Assembly: GCA_004282745.1 (NCBI GenBank)
Contig: SHMT01000021.1
Location: forward strand, 1 to 64,000
From: Candidatus Scalindua sp. SCAELEC01
Lineage (GTDB): Bacteria > Planctomycetota > Brocadiia > Brocadiales > Scalinduaceae
DNA: 64,000 nt
Direction: 5' to 3'
In this document: in pieces, positions 56,929-64,000 of the stretch
Layout of the letters: every line of letters starts with the position of its first letter
Numbering within the stretch: the first letter of the stretch is position 1
Program-made: the position numbers and the translations under genes
The notes under the pieces: model-generated
Told to the model about the DNA's origin: nothing
The model's input: the letters and a program-made list of their open reading frames with translations, nothing else
The model's database searches: none

Positions 56929-57202
56929 ACAACAGAGATTTTTTTTTAAGCCATTCGTTTTCTACTTTTAGTTGGCCGATCTGCCTATACAGCTCATCAA
57001 CCAACTTCTCGTTTTCTTTGTTTGTCTTTTCCTGCTTCCCCTTGAATACTTCTCTAACACCTACCAATGCACGTTTGCGCCAATCTACTAATTGTGTCCT
57101 GTGTACTTCGTATCTGGATGACAACTCCGCTATTGTCTTTTCTTCCTTAATAGCTTCCAATGCTACTTTTGATTTAAAGTCCGCATTAAAACTCTTTCTC
57201 AT
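56918..57202 (-). CDS. IS3-family transposase OrfA
   Basis: 94 aa HTH_Tnp_1 protein (FNADFKSKVALEAIKEEKTIAEL, then a leucine-zipper-like helix). It ends in a run of nine A residues (KKK codons) that is a likely slippery site for frameshifting into orfB. Confidence 0.92.
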   Translation of the reverse strand: MRKSFNADFKSKVALEAIKEEKTIAELSSRYEVHRTQLVDWRKRALVGVREVFKGKQEKTNKENEKLVDELYRQIGQLKVENEWLKKKSLLFEH

Positions 57203-57306
57203 TTTCGAACCTCCTTTTTGACATTATATCATCAAAAATGCATCTTAACTACTGGTCCGAAATTCCCAGTCCATTATAAGCTGACAATGAGGGAGAGGCA
57301 AAATTT

Positions 57307-57852
57307 TTGGCAGATCAACAATTTGAGGATAAGGAACAAGTTGAGATAGAAGGGACAAAATTGAAGGTACCTGGGAAACGTGGGTTTTTAGGAATGGGGC
57401 GTCAGCAAAACATTTATGAGATTTCAATCAAAAAACCTTCACTTTCTATTGTGGAAATTGATTTTAAAGTTAAAGCAAAAATAAATATTACGATAAAAAA
57501 AATACCATCTAAAAAAGATTTAATAAACTCTTTAGACAAATTAATACATCAAACTTCAGCACAGTGGCTTGATCTTGATAAACCTCTACCTGTAACACTA
57601 TACTATTTATTGGTTGTAAACGACCAGACCAAGCCATTTATTGTTTTGAAAAAGCTATCCAATATTTTTGATAAACCTTATAAAGATAATCCACATTATG
57701 CCGCTGCCTGGTTAAATAAGGCTTCAGCAGAAGAAAAGGTTGGAAAATTTAGGAATGCGGTAAAGTCGTTTAGAAATTTTATTAATGTAGCCCCATCTCA
57801 GTATGCAAGCCATGTTGAGTATGCACAGCGAAGGATACATGAGTTAACATAA
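57307..57852 (+). CDS. Jag-N-like/TPR protein, possibly shortened by the IS
   Basis: 181 aa from TTG 57307 with GAGGGAGAGG about ten bases upstream. The frame is open back to a stop at 57277, almost at the IS end (57273), so the original start may have been lost. Residues about 18-40 (KVPGKRGFLGMGRQQNIYEI) resemble the KGFLG-type turn of Jag_N domains and are matched in the next gene. The C-terminus (AAAWLNKASAEEKVGKFRNAVKSF) looks like a TPR repeat. Function unknown. Confidence 0.6.
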   Translation: MADQQFEDKEQVEIEGTKLKVPGKRGFLGMGRQQNIYEISIKKPSLSIVEIDFKVKAKINITIKKIPSKKDLINSLDKLIHQTSAQWLDLDKPLPVTLYYLLVVNDQTKPFIVLKKLSNIFDKPYKDNPHYAAAWLNKASAEEKVGKFRNAVKSFRNFINVAPSQYASHVEYAQRRIHELT

Positions 57853-57889
57853 CAACGAATATAAAATTTTTATAAAAGAAAGGAAAAAA

Positions 57890-58855
57890 ATGGAAAAGAA
57901 AACAATAGTAACAGAAGCGGAAAGTGTAGAGCTTGCATTGGAGAAAGCGAAATCGCAAGTTTCAGAAAATTGGGTTATTATAAACGAAGAAGTGATATCA
58001 GATGGTAAACCAAAATCAATATCAGAAGAAGCTAGTGATCTTGAAGATGCATGGAATAAGGCTGAAGCTCAGCTTCTCCCAAATGCAAAAAATATAGAGC
58101 GAAAAGTCACCAGAGAACCAGGTAAAAGATACATCGAAATAAATGCGTTTGAACAGAGTGAAGCGAGGGCTAAAGCTTTGAAGTGCCTTAACAATGGGGA
58201 GGCTATAAAAGATGTTTCCCTAAGTGTTTCTGGTGCAAAAGGTTTTCTTGGCATTGGCAAAAAAGAATCTGTTTTTCATGTTAACATTATTATGAAAGCT
58301 TGTGTGCAAATCGACTGCAAATATGATGCTCGTATCAGTATAGAAGTCACTGATAAAGAAATAGTAAGAAAGGAGAACAAAATAAAGATTACAAAGCTGG
58401 TCGATAAACTAAGTAAAGTACACCAATCATCGCTTTATCCCGGAGTTGGAGATCTTGAAAAGTTTAAAAGTTGGCTCGATTGCGAAGGTGAAAGGTTTTG
58501 CCGTAATGTATTAATTTCTACAACTGAAGAAATAATAAAAGAACTTGTTGAACCCTACAATAGACTTTTAAGTGAAGCAAAACTTAATTTTCCTACTTTC
58601 TCGACAATACAAACTCTTGAACCACACCTAGGTTGGCAAATAAAATGGGGTAAAGAGAACCCTATTGCAGGCTTCCCTATAGAAAACCCTGCAATAAAGC
58701 TTTTTTTACACAGAAAGGAATGCCGTAATGAGGTCATCAACGACTCTTATAATCTTATGCAACTACTTCTTAAAGAACTGCTGGCTGATAATCCACAGGA
58801 TGCTGAGATACGTGATCGGTTATCAATATCTCAAATTAACAAGCTACAAGACTAA
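57890..58855 (+). CDS. Uncharacterised protein with Jag-N-like segments
   Basis: 321 aa. The first 60 residues (VTEAESVELALEKAKSQV) and about residues 100-135 (EINAFEQSEARAKALKCLNN, then GAKGFLGIGKKESVFHVNI) follow the Jag_N pattern of KhpB-type RNA-binding proteins, seemingly in tandem. No KH or R3H domain follows. The remainder (about 150-321) is not recognised. It follows the preceding gene by 37 bp; shared segments suggest the two are paralogous or act together. Confidence 0.6.
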   Translation: MEKKTIVTEAESVELALEKAKSQVSENWVIINEEVISDGKPKSISEEASDLEDAWNKAEAQLLPNAKNIERKVTREPGKRYIEINAFEQSEARAKALKCLNNGEAIKDVSLSVSGAKGFLGIGKKESVFHVNIIMKACVQIDCKYDARISIEVTDKEIVRKENKIKITKLVDKLSKVHQSSLYPGVGDLEKFKSWLDCEGERFCRNVLISTTEEIIKELVEPYNRLLSEAKLNFPTFSTIQTLEPHLGWQIKWGKENPIAGFPIENPAIKLFLHRKECRNEVINDSYNLMQLLLKELLADNPQDAEIRDRLSISQINKLQD

Positions 58856-58988
58856 CTTCAGATGAAAATGGAGTACCTTTAGAAACAAAGCCTCAAAAAG
58901 AAACTCCTTTATTAACGAAAGAAGAATGTAAAGAATTAGCGTACAAGTATATTTTACCGGTTTGAACAAAATTTTTTATTGTTAAGAA

Positions 58989-59888
58989 TCATATTTTATA
59001 AACAAGTTCGGACTCTCCTTCCAATGCATTACTGACCAAATTTGCTATCGCTTCTTGTTTGTCATTTAGATGAGCACTGTTGTTACTAGGTGGTAGATAA
59101 TCGCCGTGATCAACATTGTACTTCTTATCAATTTTCATTGGAAATACTTTAGTGGCTACATAATGTTTTCGCTTTCTGTTTTTATATTGATTACCGAAGT
59201 TGCGTTTTGATTGAATATTTTTAGGGCCATGATAGCCGAGAGCAAAGCCAAAAGATTCTTTCCAGAAGAAAATGAATGCCTGCAATAAATCTCCGAGAGG
59301 ATAATAACGCCTTAGTATCTTGTCTTTCACCGAATGCAAAACTACCACCCGTTGAGTCCTTTCTGCAGAGATTTTGTATTTTTCAGGAACTGACAAGCTA
59401 TAATCGTCAACAGCAGCGGCCAACAAGCATATTTGGTTAACAGGGTAAATATCCTGATCTCCTTCTGCCATCTTGTACAGTATGTTAATGGTTTCCAATG
59501 TCACTCGGCATCCGAGACTGTGGGCAATAAAATTTACAGGGTTGACATTACCGATGTGGTTTTCAATAAAGCGTGCTAACTGCACCGCTGTATCATCAGC
59601 CTGATAGCCCTCGGTAAAGGAATAGCTGAATGGGCCGATAGGGCTGTCTCCGGGCCAAAGCACAAAAACTACCGCATTGCCCTTGTTGGCCAATATTTTT
59701 GCTAGACGAGAAAGGCTGTTTCTGCCTGCTTGTTTATTAACCTTAAAGCCATGAATTAAGAAAGTGACCTGCTCATAGCCGATTAAAGCATGCTCGGCCA
59801 CAATTACATTCCCCAGATCTTCATAAGGGCTGAGTATTCCAGAATTGACAGAGCCACCAGGACCGCGAAAAGATAGTTCATATATCAT
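58989..59888 (-). CDS. Alpha/beta hydrolase, DUF900-like
   Basis: 299 aa. Oxyanion strand FLIHGF, nucleophile elbow AHSLG (Ser in A-H-S-L-G), and a late HGD (NVDHGDYLPP) likely to supply the catalytic His. The stretch WPGDSPIGPFSYSFTEGYQADDTAVQLARFI fits DUF900 (PF05990) hydrolases. No signal peptide. It is coupled by ATGA overlap with the upstream membrane protein gene; the pair may be an effector module but that is inference. Confidence 0.78.
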   Translation of the reverse strand: MIYELSFRGPGGSVNSGILSPYEDLGNVIVAEHALIGYEQVTFLIHGFKVNKQAGRNSLSRLAKILANKGNAVVFVLWPGDSPIGPFSYSFTEGYQADDTAVQLARFIENHIGNVNPVNFIAHSLGCRVTLETINILYKMAEGDQDIYPVNQICLLAAAVDDYSLSVPEKYKISAERTQRVVVLHSVKDKILRRYYPLGDLLQAFIFFWKESFGFALGYHGPKNIQSKRNFGNQYKNRKRKHYVATKVFPMKIDKKYNVDHGDYLPPSNNSAHLNDKQEAIANLVSNALEGESELVYKI

Positions 59889-60529
59889 GATTTACCACCA
59901 ATGGCCTTGGCTGCTTCCTTAATACCATCAGCGACATCCTTAGCAATTGGAGCGAGAGGAACAGCGACCAAGCCTACAATTAGGCCAGCAACAATACCTT
60001 CTTTATCCGGTTTTATGGTAAAAGCTGCGCTGAGTGATAATGATAATGCAATGATAAATGCCCTCAGACGGATCCCGTTAATATAAGCTCTTTCCGCCAG
60101 CGACAGCGCTGCATCAATACGTGCATCTGCTGCGACTTCAAAACGACCGAGTATATTTTGTTCTTCCTGTTCGAGTTCTTTACCGATGGCAGCTTTTTTT
60201 GCAACAGCTGGTAATTGATTACGATCAGCACCAAGCAGAATATTTTCCATTTCTACAGCATTTTGTTCGTCCAGACCTATGCGCACCCCTTGACGAAGGA
60301 TGCGCGGCAGATCGCCACTACTCCGGTTGGAGCGATAAAGGGATTCCAGTAGCATCATACGTTCATTACCATATGCTTTAATAAGAGCAGCATCTGCCCA
60401 ATTGATACTTTTTTCGAGTTTGGAAAAGCCAATAGGGCGCATTTTAACGGATTTGAAGCCTTCGGCGATACCCATAGCTGCTGTACCAACGGCACCGGCT
60501 GCGAGTGTGAATTGTGCTAAATCGAGCAT
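59885..60529 (-). CDS. Uncharacterised membrane protein coupled to the hydrolase
   Basis: 214 aa. Ala-rich start (QFTLAAGAVGTAAMGIAEG), a long central helical region and two membrane helices near the end (LRAFIIALSLSLSAAF and IVAGLIVGLVAVPLAPI). No family recognised. Its stop overlaps the hydrolase start, and GC and codon use look richer than in neighbouring island genes. Confidence 0.6.
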   Translation of the reverse strand: MLDLAQFTLAAGAVGTAAMGIAEGFKSVKMRPIGFSKLEKSINWADAALIKAYGNERMMLLESLYRSNRSSGDLPRILRQGVRIGLDEQNAVEMENILLGADRNQLPAVAKKAAIGKELEQEEQNILGRFEVAADARIDAALSLAERAYINGIRLRAFIIALSLSLSAAFTIKPDKEGIVAGLIVGLVAVPLAPIAKDVADGIKEAAKAIGGKS

Positions 60530-60657
60530 ATTTTCTTCTCCTAATTTATGTATCTTATTTTGGATGATATATCATGCCTAGATTACGTAATAATTCCAAT
60601 GGTTTCTTGTTTTAGCAAGCTCTGTACGACGGAGTGATTGTTACAGAATGAATTGTC

Positions 60658-60698
60658 GTAAGTTCAAACTGATTTCACTGAAAACAGTTTGAACTTAC
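60658..60698. repeat. 14-bp perfect inverted repeat at IS fragment junction
   Basis: GTAAGTTCAAACTG (60658-60671) and its complement CAGTTTGAACTTAC (60685-60698), loop 13 bp. The right arm ends exactly where similarity to the IS3 element starts (60699). Confidence 0.75.
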
Positions 60699-61202
60699 AG
60701 AAAAAGGTTGTCCTAAGATATTTAACAGTGATCAGGGATCCCAATTTACGAGTAATTATTTTACCGGAATTCTTTTAAGTAGTGGGATAGAGATCAGTAT
60801 GGATGGTCGAGGTCGGGTATTTGATAATATTTTTACAGAAAGGCTTTGGAGGAGCGTAAAGTATGAGGAGGTGTATATAAAAAACTATCAGGTATATAAG
60901 GATGCCCGTGAGGGTTTAAGAAGTTATTTCTTGTTTTATAACAATCGGAGATATCATCAATCGTTAGAATACAGAACTCCTGTTGAGGTTCATTATGGGA
61001 GAAAGCTGTAAAGGACAGTAGCACCAAAAAGAATTATTTTTAGATAAAAAATAGGCAAGGAGGAGTGGTTTGAGAATTCAAAAAATGTGTAACTCCAGTC
61101 GCCCTACGAGCTCCTTCCGTTACACATTTTGTCCCGTACTGATCATTAAGTAATGCATCTAAAAAATAACAAAAAATGGTCTTGACAAATCAGACCACCT
61201 CA
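60699..61202 (+). mobile_element. 3' fragment of the IS3 element, inverted
   Basis: About 500 bp matching 55901-56405 in reverse orientation. It contains the last third of orfB (60717-61011), whose translated C-terminus is identical to that of the full copy over 70 residues. The two copies flank a 4.3-kb segment as inverted repeats. Confidence 0.9.
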
Positions 61203-61402
61203 TTTCCCCATATATTACCTCCTGGGATTATGCGATATACTATTGTAGTCAAAACGTAGTCAACTCCAACGGAATCAGTCGGACTCAACCGGAATCAACA
61301 GGAAAACAAATTAAATGTAAGTCTTTCTGTATTAAAGTGATAGCGACATAACAGACACAATTTCAGGCACTTACGGAATATGTTAAAAATACCCTGCCCT
61401 CA
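61203..61402. other. Gap with imperfect tandem repeat
   Basis: About 200 bp; near 61260-61305 a unit like CAACxGGAATCA recurs two to three times. No gene. Confidence 0.4.
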
Positions 61403-61449
61403 CTCGACAAGCAAGGGGTCACTGGTTCGAGTCCAGTATCGCCCATATT
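61403..61449 (+). repeat. Putative attachment site, copy 2
   Basis: 47 bp identical to tRNA-Val positions 45714-45760. Only the 3' part of the tRNA is present, so it is not a tRNA gene. Confidence 0.85.
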
Positions 61450-61617
61450 GTCATATAAGGAGTTAGGAGAAGTGGTTGAGGGGCATGAATCAAATATGAA
61501 ATTTAGCAAAGGCAGCGTGATTAGAAAAACTATCTGTTGCTGACGTAGCACTATATTTTTAGAAGTAGCAAGATTTGCGATTATATTGTTCTATGAATTG
61601 AGTACTGACCATGTTTC

Positions 61618-61941
61618 TTATAAGTTTTTAACAGGTATCCCTTCTTTTTTTATTTCCCATGCCAAAGGATCCTCATCTACAAATGTTTCCGGCGTGAATG
61701 GTACTGGCTCTAACCTTGGATCAATATTAGAAGAGAGCTTCATCAAACGGATCCTTTCTTCAAAACGATCATTAGTAAAGTCAGGAGATATAACAGCCAG
61801 ATCAATATCACTGGATTTATGGACATTGCCTTTTGCATATGATCCAAAAAGGTAGATTGCTTCAACGAGAATACCATCTTCATCTAATTTCATAATAAAC
61901 CTGCGAATGGTATCTAAAATTAGAGAATTGACTTTAACCAT
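61618..61941 (-). CDS. Nucleotidyltransferase (MNT) antitoxin-type protein
   Basis: 107 aa minimal nucleotidyltransferase: IYLFGSYAKGNVHKSSDIDLAV is the GS...DxD motif. In HEPN/MNT modules this protein neutralises the HEPN toxin, in MntA by AMPylation. It overlaps the HEPN gene by 22 bp. Confidence 0.88.
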   Translation of the reverse strand: MVKVNSLILDTIRRFIMKLDEDGILVEAIYLFGSYAKGNVHKSSDIDLAVISPDFTNDRFEERIRLMKLSSNIDPRLEPVPFTPETFVDEDPLAWEIKKEGIPVKNL

Positions 61942-62306
61942 TTGAAAACCTCTTCTATTTGAATTAACTCATTTTTGGTAAAACCTTCGGTACACTTTTT
62001 CCTGAAATCTCTTTTTTCATCCGGGTATCTTGATTCAAGATTAAATGCCGTAATCCTGATAAGTTCATTTTGCATATCTTCTGATAATTGAATATCTGAT
62101 AATTCTGCAAGTCTCTTAAGATTATGAATATAAGGTGCATGCATTTTTTTTCTGGCTACATAGAGAGCCTTTAAAAGTTTTTCGATGGCAAGATGACCAA
62201 AGAAAAGAGAATAAGAATAGTCTCTTTTCTCAAAAAGATGCCATGCTACTTGTAATGCCTCATCTGCTTCTACCAACCAGAAACTTTGTACTTTTTGTAT
62301 ATCCAT
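61920..62306 (-). CDS. HEPN domain toxin-type protein
   Basis: 128 aa helical. YSYSLFFGHLAIEKLLKALYVARKKMHAPYIHNLKRL is the core HEPN pattern; a clear Rx4-6H RNase motif is not obvious (RKKMH is close). First gene of the HEPN/MNT pair. The pair is all that lies between attachment-site copies 2 and 3. Confidence 0.85.
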   Translation of the reverse strand: MDIQKVQSFWLVEADEALQVAWHLFEKRDYSYSLFFGHLAIEKLLKALYVARKKMHAPYIHNLKRLAELSDIQLSEDMQNELIRITAFNLESRYPDEKRDFRKKCTEGFTKNELIQIEEVFKWLKSIL

Positions 62307-62493
62307 AATGTGGCATTAATAAGAATCATTTTTAAAACTCTACTTATTAGAACAAATCTATTACAATTGTCAAGTAAGCAAACCAAAACAGGCCAAAACA
62401 GGAAGTAAATTAAACTCTCTGTTTTGGCCTTAAACCTAAGTAACACAAAACAGTTAGAACTAGACTGAAAAACTCTAACGCTTCTTTCTCCTG

Positions 62494-62540
62494 CTCGACA
62501 AGCAAGGGGTCACTGGTTCGAGTCCAGTATCGCCTATATT
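62494..62540 (+). repeat. Putative attachment site, copy 3
   Basis: 47 bp matching the tRNA-Val core with one mismatch (CGCCTATATT for CGCCCATATT). Confidence 0.85.
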
Positions 62541-62702
62541 ACTCACTTGAGACATATTAATGAGTGTCCTAATCGGTAGTATTTTGGCTAGGGATATATG
62601 TGTAAGTTTTTCTCGAGAGGATGTTCCTAGTGATCCTGTTTCTTTTGCCAGCTTTCTGCGATGAAGGGAGTTAACTATTTGGAAGATGACTATCTTAAGC
62701 GA

Positions 62703-62942
62703 TTAGCCTTTCAAAGTTCGAAATTGATCAACAGTCAATCCTGCATCATTTAAAATAGCCTTTAAGGTTTTGCGTCTTATTGTCTTACCTGAATGTATTG
62801 GTACATTAGTTCTTCGTTTATCACTAGCTCTTTTATAAATGGCGTGACTGCTTCCGGACTGGCGGATAAATTGAAATCCGATAGACTCTAAGACCTTGAC
62901 AACCTCTTTTGAAGTAACGACAGGGAATCTCTTTGATGTCAC
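62703..62942 (-). CDS. hicA: HicA toxin
   Basis: 79 aa dsRBD-like mRNA interferase: TSKEVVKVLESIGFQFIRQSGSSHAIYKR with the catalytic His in SSHAIY, and HSGKTIRRKTLKAILNDAGL. Overlaps the end of hicB by 4 bp; here antitoxin comes first. Confidence 0.93.
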   Translation of the reverse strand: MTSKRFPVVTSKEVVKVLESIGFQFIRQSGSSHAIYKRASDKRRTNVPIHSGKTIRRKTLKAILNDAGLTVDQFRTLKG

Positions 62943-63172
62943 ACTGCTACCTTCAAAGAGGTTATAGTAAATTCTTCATCGGGTATCTTTTCTCCATTCT
63001 TTAAATAATCTTCTATAAAGGCATTAATAGTTTTCCGCATTTCAGATATCGTTTCTTCATATGTATCTCCTTCTACATGGCAACCCTGAAAGGCAGGACA
63101 CTGAGCAAAGTACCCACCCTCTTCACAAGGTTCCACAATAACAGCAAATCTGTATGTTTTATCTTTGCTCAT
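62939..63172 (-). CDS. hicB: HicB antitoxin
   Basis: 77 aa from ATG 63172, chosen for the perfect AAGGAGG site upstream (an in-frame ATG at 63217 would add 15). RNase H-like fold: YRFAVIVEPCEEGGYFAQCPAFQGCHVEGDTYEET. No C-terminal DNA-binding domain, so it is the short type. Confidence 0.93.
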   Translation of the reverse strand: MSKDKTYRFAVIVEPCEEGGYFAQCPAFQGCHVEGDTYEETISEMRKTINAFIEDYLKNGEKIPDEEFTITSLKVAV

Positions 63173-63231
63173 TCTGATTACCTCCTTAATCTTTAAAAGT
63201 TTTTTGTAATGATACATCTTTTATGTATTAA

Positions 63232-63432
63232 TTAAATTTCTTCTTTTGATAATATTTTAGCCGCGTAGTCAAGTATAGCTAAAATATCTTCATAAGTGAT
63301 TTCAAATTCTTAATAACATCCTGATATGTCATCCCTCCAGCAAGTTTACCTAAAATAAGGTGAATGGGAACACGTGTCCCAGTAATTACCGATTTACCAA
63401 AACGAATATCATCATTCACACTGATCTTAGGG
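63232..63432 (-). pseudogene. DUF433 antitoxin-type gene, broken
   Basis: ISVNDDIRFGKSVITGTRVPIHLILGKLAGGMTYQDVIK, then a one-base loss, then EFEITYEDILAILDYAAKIL to the stop. The pattern is DUF433. The start is removed by the MITE-like element at 63426. Confidence 0.8.
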
Positions 63433-63672
63433 TTCAGAAAAAAATAACTTGTTAATTTTTCGCCCGTCCGAACGGTATGAGCCGGGCGGGCGCTCAGTTT
63501 TAGGTCAGGTTTGGTCGATCTGATCGAACTGAACCGCAGGCGTAGCCTGAGCTACACCGAGGATTCGGCGAGTGAAGAGTGGACGAAGATGTCCTGAAAA
63601 TGAGATGCCCGCCCGGCCTACCAGCCATTCGGACAGGCGAAAATGCCAAGTTATTCTTTCCTGAACCCTAAG
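63426..63672. repeat. MITE-like element, family A copy 2
   Basis: 247 bp with terminal inverted repeats of about 26 bp (CTTAGGGTTCAGGAAAGAAT inward; the left arm has two changes). Similar to 23028 in ends and GC-rich core. It sits between two broken toxin-antitoxin-type genes. Confidence 0.85.
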
Positions 63673-63709
63673 TACTATTTCCTCAGATTTTATCTCTTAC
63701 ATCCACATT

Positions 63710-64000
63710 TTAAAAAAATGTTTGGTAAGATCCTCTATCCCTCGAGAGAAGAAGTTCTGCATGAATCAGGGCATGAGCGCCTATCATAAAGTCACTGACC
63801 ATCCGTTGTCTGGTAGCTATAATGCTACTGCAGTTCTCACAATGTACAGTGACAAACTTTCCACATTATGAACACTGTAATTGCTTTTTTCTCCTCTTTG
63901 AGTAACCTTTCCACATTTTTCCGGAAAGAGCAAGTGCCTTTTTATTTGAGTGAACCAGTTTTGTCGAAGTACTCGACAAAAATTATTCCACCTCTGATTC
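63710..64000 (-). pseudogene. PIN-domain gene fragment with zinc ribbon, broken
   Basis: One frame from the window end reads KALALSGKMWKGYSKRRKK, QLQCS, stop, [20 protein letters not shown], then [30 protein letters not shown]. The last part is the C-terminal half of a VapC-like PIN domain; the earlier Cys pairs form a ribbon interrupted by an in-frame TAA. A frame change in the T/A run removes the tail. Confidence 0.6.

Larger units (their letters stand above)
55901..57273 (-). mobile_element. IS3-family insertion sequence
   Basis: About 1.37 kb with overlapping orfA and orfB. Proposed ends TGAGGTGG (55901) and TGGACTGG (57273, reading inward) share TG and 5 of 8 bases; the right end is supported by the second copy at 60699-61202, which stops at the same place. 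No clear target duplication found; the left end is less certain. Confidence 0.8.

Noticed and set aside
61363-61551. Minus-strand frame containing GDTGLEPVTP
   Set aside because: This string arises from translating the antisense of a tRNA 3' end; it covers the attachment-site copy and is a known type of false gene.
45757-62540. Integrase gene in the tRNA island
   Set aside because: No tyrosine or serine recombinase motif was found; the only recombinase is the IS3 transposase.

Overview
The window looks like a chromosome fragment of a low-GC (roughly 40% by eye) diderm bacterium. The envelope genes (RseP, LptF/G-like permease, MsbA-like flippase, a TonB/ExbB/ExbD set, a ChaN-like protein, several lipoproteins) require an outer membrane. 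A membrane 4Fe-4S oxidoreductase, IspG, NadA and three radical SAM enzymes suit an anaerobe or microaerophile. The overall mix, with a BshB1-like deacetylase and many small inverted-repeat elements, would fit an anammox-type planctomycete (Scalindua/Brocadia group). That placement is inference; no rRNA or anammox marker gene is present.

Core region (about 0.36-44.8 kb). A GC-richer phosphotransferase/P-loop kinase fusion that looks foreign is followed by a response regulator-HDOD protein and two small genes of unknown role. Next come an acyltransferase and rseP-dxr-ispG on the minus strand. A plus-strand run carries a NapH/CcoG-like iron-sulfur protein, a DICT-domain protein, a BshB1-like deacetylase and a HypE-like protein. 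An apparently structured leader RNA with its own promoter and terminator precedes hflK-hflC. Then follow tonB-like/exbB/exbD, mazG, a ChaN-PDZ lipoprotein candidate and an STN-like secreted protein. After a repeat-rich gap come a U32 peptidase and a HAD-lipid kinase fusion, an amidase lipoprotein, a rhomboid, clpB and dnaK, dapB, a second rhomboid, the LptF/G permease, msbA, uvrA and nadA.

Accessory region (about 45-64 kb). A tRNA-Val(GAC) gene at 45,683 is the first of three copies of a 47-bp sequence running from its anticodon loop past its 3' end; the others are at 61,403 and 62,494. They behave like attachment sites and delimit a 15.7-kb island and a 1.1-kb islet, with no integrase in the window. 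The island holds a ParE-like toxin-antitoxin pair, an orphan phage terminase small subunit, and a minus-strand cluster that I consider the best candidate for an undescribed system: a PqqD-like protein, three radical SAM enzymes (two SPASM type with RRE-like N-termini), a 65-aa peptide with a Cys-Cys motif, further micro-ORFs and a DUF11 lipoprotein. It also holds a decayed nuclease, an IS3 element with a second partial inverted copy, a gene pair sharing a Jag-N-like segment, and a DUF900-like hydrolase with a membrane partner. The islet carries only a HEPN/MNT pair. HicAB and decayed DUF433 and PIN genes follow.

At least three families of small inverted-repeat (MITE-like) elements are scattered through the window. 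One copy is itself interrupted by a fourth element with 18-bp terminal inverted repeats.
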